A DNA stretch of 64,000 nucleotides from positions 1,984,001 through 2,048,000 of the forward strand of contig NZ_CP113097.1 in assembly GCF_026625125.1 (NCBI RefSeq). Reading direction: 5' to 3'. The notes below the pieces were generated by a model, which was given only the letters and a program-made list of their open reading frames with translations, ran no database searches and had not been told where the DNA came from. The translations under genes were made by a program, and so were the position numbers. Source of the DNA: Pseudomonas putida (GTDB lineage Bacteria > Pseudomonadota > Gammaproteobacteria > Pseudomonadales > Pseudomonadaceae). Positions 56,789 to 64,000 of the stretch are shown piece by piece; the first letter of the stretch is position 1, and every line of letters starts with the position of its first letter.

Positions 56789-57471
56789 CAGGCCTCCACC
56801 GGCGCCACCAGGCGGCCTGCTTCCAGTCGTATTAGGCGCCGGCAGCGGCTGGCCAGGCGTTCGTCATGGGTAACCAGAACCAGAGTGGTGCCGCGTTCCT
56901 TGTTCAGGTCGAACAGCAGGTCGCTGATACGCTCGCCAGTGTGGCCGTCGAGGTTGCCGGTGGGTTCGTCGGCGAACAGCACCGCAGGCTGGGCGGCGAA
57001 GGCCCGGGCAATGGCCACCCGCTGCTGTTCGCCACCGGACAACTGGCGTGGCGTGTGGGTCAGGCGCTTGCCCAGGCCGACACGTTCGAGCAGGGTGCGG
57101 GCCTGTTCGCGAGCATCTCGGCGGCCGTCCAGTTCCAGTGGCAGCATGACGTTCTCCAGGGCATTGAGGCTGTCGAGCAGCTGGAACGACTGGAAGACGA
57201 AACCGACGTGCTCGGCGCGTACCCGGGCGCGCTGGTCTTCGTCCAGCGGCCCGAGGTCGTGCCCGGCGAGGATGACCTTGCCGGCGCTGGGGCGATCGAG
57301 GCCGGCGAGCAGCCCGAGCAGGGTCGACTTGCCCGAACCGGAGGCGCCGACGATGGCCAGGCTGTCACCTTGGGCGAGGTCGAGGGAGAGTGCGTGCAGG
57401 ATGGTCAGGTCACCTTCCGCACTGGGGACCACTTTGCTAAGGTTCTGCGCAACGAGAATGCTAGGGCCCAT
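56788..57471 (-). CDS. ybbA: ABC transporter ATP-binding protein (YbbA)
   Basis: 227 aa. Walker A GASGSGKST, Q-loop FVFQSFQL, signature LSGGEQQR, Walker B VLFADEPTGNLD and His in VTHDE, all canonical for the LolD/MacB class. Partner of YbbP. Its ATG at 57471 lies only 10 bp from the divergent tesA start, so each promoter must lie inside the other gene. Confidence 0.95.
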   Translation of the reverse strand: MGPSILVAQNLSKVVPSAEGDLTILHALSLDLAQGDSLAIVGASGSGKSTLLGLLAGLDRPSAGKVILAGHDLGPLDEDQRARVRAEHVGFVFQSFQLLDSLNALENVMLPLELDGRRDAREQARTLLERVGLGKRLTHTPRQLSGGEQQRVAIARAFAAQPAVLFADEPTGNLDGHTGERISDLLFDLNKERGTTLVLVTHDERLASRCRRLIRLEAGRLVAPVEA

Positions 57472-57481
57472 GGAGAATCCA

Positions 57482-58087
57482 ATGCGAGTATGGTGGTTGA
57501 GTGCCGGTCTGGCCCTGTATTGCCTGGCCCAGAGCGCCGCGGCGGGAACATTGCTGGTTGTCGGCGATAGTATCAGTGCCGGTTTTGGCCTGGATACCCG
57601 CCAAGGGTGGGTCTCTTTGTTGCAGACCCGGCTCAAGGACGAAGGTTTCGATGATCGCGTGGTCAATGCCTCGATCAGCGGCGACACCAGTGCAGGGGGC
57701 CAGGCGCGGCTGCCGGCGCTGCTTGCAGCGCACAAGCCTAGCTTGGTGGTGCTGGAATTGGGCGGCAACGATGGCCTGCGCGGGCAGCCGCCAGAGCAAT
57801 TGCAACAAAATCTTGCCTCGATGATCGAGCGGTCACGCGAGGCCGGGGCCAAGGTCGTGCTCCTGGGCATGCGTCTGCCGCCCAATTACGGAGTGCGCTA
57901 CACCACGGCGTTCGCCAAGGTGTATGAACAGCTGGCAGCGGAGAAACAGGTGGCGCTGGTGCCGTTTTTCCTGGAGGGCGTAGGGGGTGTGCCAGAGATG
58001 ATGCAGGCCGATGGCATCCATCCGGCGCAGGGGGCCCAGCAGCGCTTGCTGGAAAATGCCTGGCCAGCGATAAAACCCTTGCTCTGA
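57482..58087 (+). CDS. tesA: Periplasmic acyl-CoA thioesterase I / lysophospholipase L1 / arylesterase
   Basis: 201 aa from the ATG at 57482 (GGAGAAT upstream). Signal peptide about 21 residues. SGNH hydrolase blocks: VVGDSISAGFG with nucleophile Ser, Gly in SISGDTSAGG, Asn in LGGNDGLRG, and Asp-His in DGIHP. Broad esterase and thioesterase of the periplasm. Divergent from ybbA as in E. coli. Confidence 0.95.
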   Translation: MRVWWLSAGLALYCLAQSAAAGTLLVVGDSISAGFGLDTRQGWVSLLQTRLKDEGFDDRVVNASISGDTSAGGQARLPALLAAHKPSLVVLELGGNDGLRGQPPEQLQQNLASMIERSREAGAKVVLLGMRLPPNYGVRYTTAFAKVYEQLAAEKQVALVPFFLEGVGGVPEMMQADGIHPAQGAQQRLLENAWPAIKPLL

Positions 58088-58145
58088 CGCTTTAAACGGG
58101 GCCGGCTTTCGGCTAATGTTGCGCCCCCCGTTTCGAGAGCCCCCA

Positions 58146-58427
58146 ATGCCGCGCCCTGCCTGGTCCTTGTACGCCTACCAACTGATCGAGCCCGATGAGC
58201 AGCTCGATCTGTTCGCCTGCCAGGAAATCCGCGTTCACCTTGTCGCCCGGCAGCTCGAACTGGGTGTGCCGGTCGATCGCACCCTGTGTGGTGGCTTGCT
58301 ACCGGCACAGCCCCGCTGGTCCGGCGTGCCGCGCTCTATCTACCGTGACGGCCGTCTGTGCGACCTGTGCCGGGCGATTCTCGACGCGCAGCGCCGCGGC
58401 ATGCGCCCGGTATGGCCGCAACTTTGA
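58146..58427 (+). CDS. Hypothetical protein with paired cysteines
   Basis: 93 aa. The C-terminal half has RDGRLCDLCRAIL (CXXC) with a further Cys in DRTLCGG, suggesting metal or redox function. No signal peptide. ATG is preceded by AGAGCC. It starts 58 bp after tesA on the same strand. No family is recognised. Confidence 0.7.
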   Translation: MPRPAWSLYAYQLIEPDEQLDLFACQEIRVHLVARQLELGVPVDRTLCGGLLPAQPRWSGVPRSIYRDGRLCDLCRAILDAQRRGMRPVWPQL

Positions 58428-58558
58428 TGCGGCCCTTGGCCTGAAACTGCGAGCGCCTTTCATCATCTGAAACGCATGGAAACCCCCTGTGGCTCCCGCT
58501 TGGTCCGGTGGGGGTGTACAATCGATTCTCTTGACCCACCTTTCGAAGGATTTACCGG

Positions 58559-59536
58559 ATGTTGCCGCGCTTTCCCGCCGTCACCCGCTGCCTGACCCTG
58601 GCCGGCCTGCTGGTAGCAGGCCCCGCCGTTGCCCTGGAGTTGCCGTTGCCGCCTCCCGGTGAAGACGTCGTTGGCCAGGTGCAGGTGATCAAGGCCAAGT
58701 ACGAGGACACCTTTGCCGACATCGGCACTGCCAACGACCTCGGCTACCTGGAGATGATCGCCGCCAACCCGGGGGTGGACCCATGGCTACCGGGCGCCGG
58801 TACCGAGATCATCCTGCCGACCCGTTATGTGCTCCCGCCGGGGCCTCGCGAGGGCGTGGTCATCAACCTTGCCGAATACCGGCTGTACTACTTCCCGAAA
58901 GGGCAGAGCGTGGTGTACACCTTCCCGCTGGGCATCGGTCGTGAAGGCTGGGGTTCCCCCATTGCCAACACCAAGATCATTGCCAAGACCCCGAACCCGA
59001 CCTGGACGCCACCGGCTTCGATCCGCGCCGAACACGCCGCCGATGGTGACATCCTGCCGACCGTGGTGCCGGCCGGGCCAGACAACCCGCTGGGGCCTTA
59101 CAAGTTCACCCTGGGCGTGCCGGGTTATCTGATTCACGGCTCCAACAAGAAGTTCGGCATTGGCATGCGCACCAGCCACGGCTGCTTCCGCATGTTCAAC
59201 AACAATGTGCTGGAACTGTCGAAGATGGTCCCCGTCGGTACCCCGGTGCGCATCATCAACGAGCCGTACAAGTTCGGCATCAGTGGTGGCAAGGTATACC
59301 TCGAAGCGCATACGCCGCTGGACGACCACGGCGATCCTTCGGTGGTCGACAAGCACACTGCGGTCATCAATGCGCTGCTCAAGCGTGAAGACCTCGCCAA
59401 CAACGTGCGCATGAACTGGGACATGGTTCGCGACGTGGTCGCCGCAGAAGATGGTATGCCGGTAGAAATTGCCGTGCCTGTCGACAACCAGGGTGCGGCT
59501 CCGATGGTGTCGAGCATTCCTCCAGAACTGCAGTAA
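58559..59536 (+). CDS. L,D-transpeptidase (YkuD/ErfK type)
   Basis: 325 aa. The signal peptide ends near AVA (residues 20-24). Residues 35-80 resemble a LysM-like murein-binding module. The YkuD domain has LAEYRLYYFP, YLIHGSNK and SHGCFRM with the catalytic Cys (most family members have Ile or Val where this has Phe). It forms non-canonical cross-links or anchors lipoproteins to murein. oprI is the next gene, convergent, a fitting possible substrate. Confidence 0.94.
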   Translation: MLPRFPAVTRCLTLAGLLVAGPAVALELPLPPPGEDVVGQVQVIKAKYEDTFADIGTANDLGYLEMIAANPGVDPWLPGAGTEIILPTRYVLPPGPREGVVINLAEYRLYYFPKGQSVVYTFPLGIGREGWGSPIANTKIIAKTPNPTWTPPASIRAEHAADGDILPTVVPAGPDNPLGPYKFTLGVPGYLIHGSNKKFGIGMRTSHGCFRMFNNNVLELSKMVPVGTPVRIINEPYKFGISGGKVYLEAHTPLDDHGDPSVVDKHTAVINALLKREDLANNVRMNWDMVRDVVAAEDGMPVEIAVPVDNQGAAPMVSSIPPELQ

Positions 59537-59554
59537 GCCTTAGGGCGACAGGAC

Positions 59555-59590
59555 TCAAGCCTGCTCAGGTCAAACGCCTGGTGCAGGCTT
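59555..59590 (+). terminator. Terminator after the L,D-transpeptidase gene
   Basis: AAGCCTGC and GCAGGCTT flank a loop with inner AGG/CCT pairing, then TTTTTC. Confidence 0.75.
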
Positions 59591-59627
59591 TTTCATTTGT
59601 GCTGTTTGCTTTTGTAGCGGCAATAAA

Positions 59628-59657
59628 AAAGCCGACCCCACTAGTGGGTCGGCTTCT
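59628..59657 (-). terminator. Terminator of oprI
   Basis: On the minus strand AAGCCGACCC and GGGTCGGCTT form the stem, followed by TTTTTTATTG, a strong Rho-independent signal suited to a highly expressed mRNA. Confidence 0.9.
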
Positions 59658-59676
59658 TAACAATCCGTGAGGACTA

Positions 59677-59928
59677 TTACTTGCGGCTGGCTTTGTCCAG
59701 CATACGCAGGGCGCGCTCGTTGGCTTCGTCAGCGGTCTGCTGAGCCTTCTGAGCGGCTGCCATTGCATCGTCAGCCTTACGGTAGGCTTCGTCAGCGCGG
59801 GCTTGAGCGCGAGCTGCTGCGTCTTCAGTCGCAGTCAGACGAGCTTCGGTTTCTTTGGATACGCTGCTGCAACCGGTAGCCAGAACTGCGGCCAGAGCCA
59901 GAGCAGAGAATTTCAGAACGTTGTTCAT
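59677..59928 (-). CDS. oprI: Major outer-membrane lipoprotein I
   Basis: 83 aa, exactly the OprI size, from the ATG at 59928 (AAGGGGAA upstream). Signal peptide with lipobox ATGC; mature chain is a trimeric coiled coil built of Ala-rich heptads and ends in KASRK, whose terminal Lys may be linked to murein. Pseudomonas counterpart of Braun's lipoprotein. Confidence 0.97.
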   Translation of the reverse strand: MNNVLKFSALALAAVLATGCSSVSKETEARLTATEDAAARAQARADEAYRKADDAMAAAQKAQQTADEANERALRMLDKASRK

Positions 59929-59995
59929 CGTGTTCCCCTTCAAGGACTTTCTATTAAATAGCCATCTCTCAGGAAAGAGAAACTGGCCGGCGTAC

Positions 59996-60023
59996 ATAGT
60001 ACCCATTACTTGTAGTAAGTAAA
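59996..60023 (-). promoter_or_regulatory. Candidate sigma-70 promoter of oprI
   Basis: Minus strand TTTACT (60018-60023), a 16-bp spacer and TACTAT (59996-60001), giving a leader of about 60 bases. Confidence 0.5.
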
Positions 60024-60447
60024 CTGACTGAACGCAAGAATGGTAAAAAAAATGTTGCTGAAGGGGGTGGTTGACAAGGTTTCCAGGCTTTTTCCGAACA
60101 GCCACTGCAGGCGGCGCAAGCGATTGTTGTAAGGGAACTTTTTTGTTGAACTAACGGTGACTTTAAAGGTCACTGTGCGTCTAACGCCCAAGAGTGTCCG
60201 GCCGATGTTGCTGGTCAGTTCGTGCAGGGTTTGCTGCCCATGGCGGTGACTTTTAACCGATGCCACCTTGAGCAATCCGGGGTGCCGTGCCTACTATTTG
60301 ATGGCCGGGCCCGGAAGAACCATTGCAACCGGGCTGCGGTCGAAGGGGCAAGAGGTGGCGCAGGCTCTGCACGAATGGGTTCCTCCGCCGGATACACCAC
60401 CATCGGTTAAGGTAAAGGTCTGCCCAAAAGACCTGCGAGGAGTAGTG

Positions 60448-60729
60448 ATGAGTGAAGCGCTGACCATCCACCATGACCAGGCCGGTCATCAGTTCGAGAC
60501 CAACGTGGACGGTCATCGTGCCTACCTGACGTACATGGATCTGGGCAAGCAGACGCTGGATATCTATCGCACATTCGTTCCAAACGCCCTGCGCGGCCGA
60601 GGGATCGCTGCAGCGCTGACCGAAAAGGCCCTGGAGTACGCCGACCAGATGGGCTACACGGTGATTCCTTCCTGCTCGTACGTTGAGCGCTACATGGAGC
60701 GCAAGCAGCGTCATCCGAGCAAGGCCTGA
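60448..60729 (+). CDS. GNAT-type N-acetyltransferase, short (YjdJ-like)
   Basis: 93 aa from the ATG at 60448 (GCGAGGAG upstream). The compact GNAT core shows LRGRGIAAALTEKALEYA, the acetyl-CoA loop, then VIPSCSYVERYM. These minimal GNAT proteins lack the N-terminal substrate region; substrate unknown. Converges on the DAHP synthase gene with a shared terminator. Confidence 0.88.
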   Translation: MSEALTIHHDQAGHQFETNVDGHRAYLTYMDLGKQTLDIYRTFVPNALRGRGIAAALTEKALEYADQMGYTVIPSCSYVERYMERKQRHPSKA

Positions 60730-60748
60730 CCGGGCTGGTCTCTACATG

Positions 60749-60777
60749 CAAAAACGCCGGGCAATGCCCGGCGTTTC
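60749..60777. terminator. Bidirectional terminator between GNAT and DAHP synthase genes
   Basis: AAAACGCCGGGCA and TGCCCGGCGTTT form a perfect 11-12-bp stem with U-runs on both sides. Confidence 0.88.
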
Positions 60778-60792
60778 GTTTTCTGGCAACGC

Positions 60793-61869
60793 TCAGCCGC
60801 GCTTGCGCTGGGGCAATACATCCTTGAGCTTGGCGTGCATGCTGCGCAGGGTTTTCTCGGTGGCAGGCCAGTCGATGCAGGCGTCGGTGACCGATACGCC
60901 GTACTGCAGATCTTCCAGATTCTTCGGGATCGACTGGGCGCCCCAGTTCAGGTGGCTTTCGACCATCAGGCCAATGATCGACTGGTTGCCTTCGAGGATC
61001 TGGTTGGCGACGTTCTCCATGACCAGCGGCTGCAAGGCCGGGTCCTTGTTGGAGTTGGCGTGGCTGCAGTCGACCATGATGTTGGCCTTGATCTTCGCCT
61101 TGGCCAGGTCCTGCTCGCACAGCGCAACGCTCACCGAATCGTAGTTCGGCTTGCCATTGCCGCCACGCAGTACTACGTGGCCGTACGGGTTGCCCTTGGT
61201 GGTAACGATGGATACGCCACCTTCCTGGTTGATGCCCAGGAAGCGATGTGGCTTGGATACCGACTGAAGGGCATTGATGGCCACGGTCAGGCCGCCATCG
61301 GTGCCGTTCTTGAAGCCAACCGCCGAGGAGAGGCCCGAGGCCATCTCACGGTGGGTCTGGGATTCGGTGGTGCGCGCGCCAATGGCCGACCAGCTGATCA
61401 GGTCCTGCAGGTACTGCGGTGAGATCGGGTCGAGCGCTTCAGTGGCGGTCGGCAAGCCCATCTCGGCCAGGTCCAGCAGCAGTTGGCGGCCAATGTGCAG
61501 GCCGTCCTGGATCTTGAACGAGTCATCCAGATAAGGATCGTTGATCAGGCCTTTCCAGCCCACCGTGGTGCGCGGCTTCTCGAAGTAAACACGCATTACC
61601 AGGTACAGCGTGTCGGAAACTTCCTCTGCCAGCACCTTGAGACGCTCGGCGTATTCGTGAGCGGCCTTGATGTCGTGGATGGAGCAGGGGCCGACCACTA
61701 CGAACAGGCGATGGTCTTTGCCGTCGAGGATATTGCGCACCACTTCGCGGCCGGCAGTAACGGTCTGCAAGGCTTTGGCGCTGAGGGGGATTTCCTTCTT
61801 GAGCTGATCGGGGGTGATCAAGGTCTCGTTGGAGGCAACGTTAAGGTCGTCGATCGGTAAATCAGCCAT
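60793..61869 (-). CDS. aroF: 3-deoxy-7-phosphoheptulonate (DAHP) synthase, class I
   Basis: 358 aa from the ATG at 61869. VVGPCSIHD holds the metal Cys, VYFEKPRTTVGWKG, GARTTESQ and DCSHANSNK are the substrate blocks. It joins PEP and erythrose-4-phosphate as the first step of the shikimate pathway. Which aromatic amino acid inhibits it cannot be read with certainty, so the F/G/H name is provisional. Confidence 0.95.
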   Translation of the reverse strand: MADLPIDDLNVASNETLITPDQLKKEIPLSAKALQTVTAGREVVRNILDGKDHRLFVVVGPCSIHDIKAAHEYAERLKVLAEEVSDTLYLVMRVYFEKPRTTVGWKGLINDPYLDDSFKIQDGLHIGRQLLLDLAEMGLPTATEALDPISPQYLQDLISWSAIGARTTESQTHREMASGLSSAVGFKNGTDGGLTVAINALQSVSKPHRFLGINQEGGVSIVTTKGNPYGHVVLRGGNGKPNYDSVSVALCEQDLAKAKIKANIMVDCSHANSNKDPALQPLVMENVANQILEGNQSIIGLMVESHLNWGAQSIPKNLEDLQYGVSVTDACIDWPATEKTLRSMHAKLKDVLPQRKRG

Positions 61870-62102
61870 CGTGTTACTCGTCAGGTCACGGTGCCGGCCG
61901 CCAGCAATCCCCGTGCGGCCCAGCAGCAAGAATGTTCGCAGCGGGGAGCCGAACCTTAGCGCGTTACAGGGGGCGCGACAATGGGCTGCAGTGCGCCTGT
62001 GCAGGGTTTTTCCCTGGTGCAATAAGCTTGTACTGCTATTTAGGTGCGCAAAACACCTCAATCGGTGTAGAAAAGCACACCGACATTGATCAGGAGATCA
62101 GC

Positions 62103-63050
62103 ATGGACCCTCGCAAACCACGCATCGGCATTATTGGCAGTGGTGCCATCGGCGGCTTTTATGGCCTGATGCTGGCGCGGGCCGGGTTCGACGTGCATTT
62201 TCTGCTGCGCAGCGAATTTGCGGAGGTTCGGGCGCATGGCCTGAGGCTGGAAAGCGCTGTGCACGGCGACTGGCGGATGCCGGTTCAGGCGTATTCCAAC
62301 GTTGCCGACATGCCGCCGTGCGACTGGTTGCTGGTAGGCACAAAGGCCACCAGCAATGGCGAATTGGCGCCACTGATTGCGCAGGCTTCGGCACCCGATG
62401 CCAAGGTGGTGCTGCTGCAGAACGGTTTGGGTGTCGAGGAACAGCTGCGGTCAGCGTTGCCCGGCAATCTGCACTTGCTCGGTGGCTTATGCTTCATCTG
62501 TGTCAACCGTGTGAGCCCTGGTGTGATACGCCATCAGGCACTGGGTGCAGTCAACCTGGGTTATCACAGCGGCCCCGCCAGCGATGGGGGGGTAAGCATC
62601 GTAGAGGAGGGCGCCAGGCTGTTCCGCGCTGCGGGTGTCGACTCCCAGGCCATGGACGACCTCGGCCAGGCGCGCTGGCAGAAGCTGGTGTGGAACGTCC
62701 CCTACAACGGCCTTTCGGTGTTGCTCGGTGCCAGTACTTCGCCGCTGATGGCCGATGCTGACAGCCGTGAGCTTGTTCGGGCGCTGATGGCCGAGGTGGT
62801 TCAGGGCGCTGCTGCCTGCGGTCATGAGCTGCCAGCCGGTTATGCCGAGCACTTGTTCCGGATCACCGAGCAGATGCCCGACTACTGGCCGAGCATGTAC
62901 CACGATCACGTCCAGCAGCGGCCGCTGGAACTCCAGGCTATCTATGCCGAGCCTCTGGCCCGGGCACAAGCGGCAGGCTGCAGCCTGCCGCGCATGCAGA
63001 TGCTCTACCAGGCACTGGCTTTCGTCGACCGCGCCAATCGTGCTGGCTGA
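62103..63050 (+). CDS. Ketopantoate-reductase-like protein (PanE/ApbA family)
   Basis: 315 aa from the ATG at 62103 (CAGGAGATC upstream). Rossmann loop IGIIGSGAIGGFYG, VGTKAT, LLQNGLGVEEQL, the catalytic Lys in RWQKLVWNVPYN, and the C-terminal helical domain with NALS-like contacts replaced by NGLS. PanE paralogues are common in Pseudomonas, so the substrate may not be ketopantoate. Divergent from DAHP synthase across 233 bp with no other gene. Confidence 0.9.
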   Translation: MDPRKPRIGIIGSGAIGGFYGLMLARAGFDVHFLLRSEFAEVRAHGLRLESAVHGDWRMPVQAYSNVADMPPCDWLLVGTKATSNGELAPLIAQASAPDAKVVLLQNGLGVEEQLRSALPGNLHLLGGLCFICVNRVSPGVIRHQALGAVNLGYHSGPASDGGVSIVEEGARLFRAAGVDSQAMDDLGQARWQKLVWNVPYNGLSVLLGASTSPLMADADSRELVRALMAEVVQGAAACGHELPAGYAEHLFRITEQMPDYWPSMYHDHVQQRPLELQAIYAEPLARAQAAGCSLPRMQMLYQALAFVDRANRAG

Positions 63051-63153
63051 ACCTCTACAGCCCGCATTGGCAGTGCGCCGGGCGGCCGAGCGAGCGCCCG
63101 GCGCGCTGCTAAGCTGAAGCTTGCTCTGCCGCCACGGCAGTCGAGGAGGTCGA

Positions 63154-63651
63154 ATGATCCGCTCCATGCTGTACGCCACCGACCTCGGTGTCTACGCCCC
63201 TTTTGTCATGCAGCACGCATTGGCCCTGGCCCGCACGTTCGGCGCGGAACTGTATGTGATTCATGCCGTAGAGCCCATGGGCCAGTTCGCCGAATCCCTT
63301 TTGCAAAGCTACCTCGATGAGCAGACGCTCGACGCGTTGCACAGTGAGGGCGTCAATACGGTGATGGCTAACATCGAGCAGCGTGTGCTGGAGAACTTCC
63401 GTGAGGAATTAGGCGAGGACGCGGACCTGGCGGTGATCAAGGCGGTTCGGGTGCGCCAGGGTGATCCGGCTCAGGTCATCCTGGAGCAGGCGCAGCGTTT
63501 GAGTGTCGACCTGCTGATTTTTGGCAGCCACAGCGCCGGGGCCGGGGTGGATGTGCCGATTGGTCGAACCGCTGTGCGCTTGCTGCAGTTAGCCACGGTG
63601 CCGGTGTACATGGTGCCACTTTCGCAGCATCTCGGCCGTAGGAAAACGTGA
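63154..63651 (+). CDS. Universal stress protein (UspA family)
   Basis: 165 aa from the ATG at 63154 (GAGGAGG upstream). MLYATDLG opens the fold, YVIHAVEPMG is strand two, and the C-terminal LLIFGSHSAG followed by IGRTAVRLLQLATVPVYMVP is a Usp ATP-loop variant. Cytoplasmic stress protein, partner unknown. Confidence 0.9.
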   Translation: MIRSMLYATDLGVYAPFVMQHALALARTFGAELYVIHAVEPMGQFAESLLQSYLDEQTLDALHSEGVNTVMANIEQRVLENFREELGEDADLAVIKAVRVRQGDPAQVILEQAQRLSVDLLIFGSHSAGAGVDVPIGRTAVRLLQLATVPVYMVPLSQHLGRRKT

Positions 63652-63720
63652 AGCTGGTGGTGGGCAATTTCGGAGCGGCATGTAACAAAATAGTTCTATT
63701 TTTATTTCGGTAGCCACTAA

Positions 63721-64000
<280 letters not shown>

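Noticed and set aside
55442..58087. 881-codon open frame on the plus strand
   Set aside because: It is antisense to ybbP/ybbA over most of its length and only its end is real (tesA). The Gln/Arg-rich composition is that of a GC-rich shadow frame.

Overview
The window looks like a Pseudomonas putida-group chromosome. The right half carries the tig-clpP-clpX-lon-hupB-ppiD block, oprI, tesA divergent from ybbA-ybbP, a tRNA Arg-His-Leu-His array and a P. putida-style REP pair. The left third is visibly lower in GC and reads as accessory catabolic DNA; composition was judged by eye, not counted.

1-15.7 kb: an aromatic-catabolism island. A thiamine-diphosphate decarboxylase and an aldehyde dehydrogenase (cut by the window edge) sit left of a Rieske ring-hydroxylating dioxygenase operon (alpha, cis-diol-dehydrogenase-like SDR, beta, two small unknown proteins, ferredoxin reductase) with its [2Fe-2S] ferredoxin divergent. 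Next comes a complete homoprotocatechuate meta-cleavage operon (hpaG1-G2-E-D-F-H-I). No HpaBC-type monooxygenase is present. The arrangement suggests that an arylacetate, probably phenylacetate or a close relative, is converted to 3,4-dihydroxyphenylacetate by dioxygenation and dehydrogenation and then cleaved to central metabolites. Three related MarR/HpaR-type regulators are present. The same palindrome, GTTAACATGTTAAC or a near match, lies at both the dioxygenase/ferredoxin and the hpaG1 promoters, which ties upper and lower pathways into one circuit.

15.8-23.3 kb: an oxidoreductase block (two aldo/keto reductases, two LysR regulators, an F420-reductase-like protein, one unknown protein), then about 1.6 kb without an intact gene. 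That stretch holds a scrambled SDR pseudogene, a CGAGG repeat, the C-terminal domain of a ParS/MbcA-type antitoxin, and GntR/FadR-type operator palindromes.

23.3-33.0 kb: an Lrp-type regulator and ornithine cyclodeaminase, then a sigma-54 activator divergent from a glycerol/polyol-type ABC importer operon. That operon is preceded by a near-consensus -24/-12 promoter. Its two ATPases carry complementary defects, predicting one canonical and one degenerate ATP site.

33.1-64 kb: mostly core genome: folD, tRNAs, the Tig/ClpXP/Lon proteostasis block with a sigma-32 promoter before lon, hupB, ppiD, patatin, CHAD and thioesterase proteins, a chemoreceptor, a TatD nuclease, a lytic transglycosylase and DoxX. 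An AT-rich insertion-like segment follows (greB plus a membrane protein). The window ends with ybbP-ybbA/tesA, an L,D-transpeptidase, oprI, a GNAT protein, DAHP synthase, a PanE-like reductase, a universal stress protein and the start of cysB.
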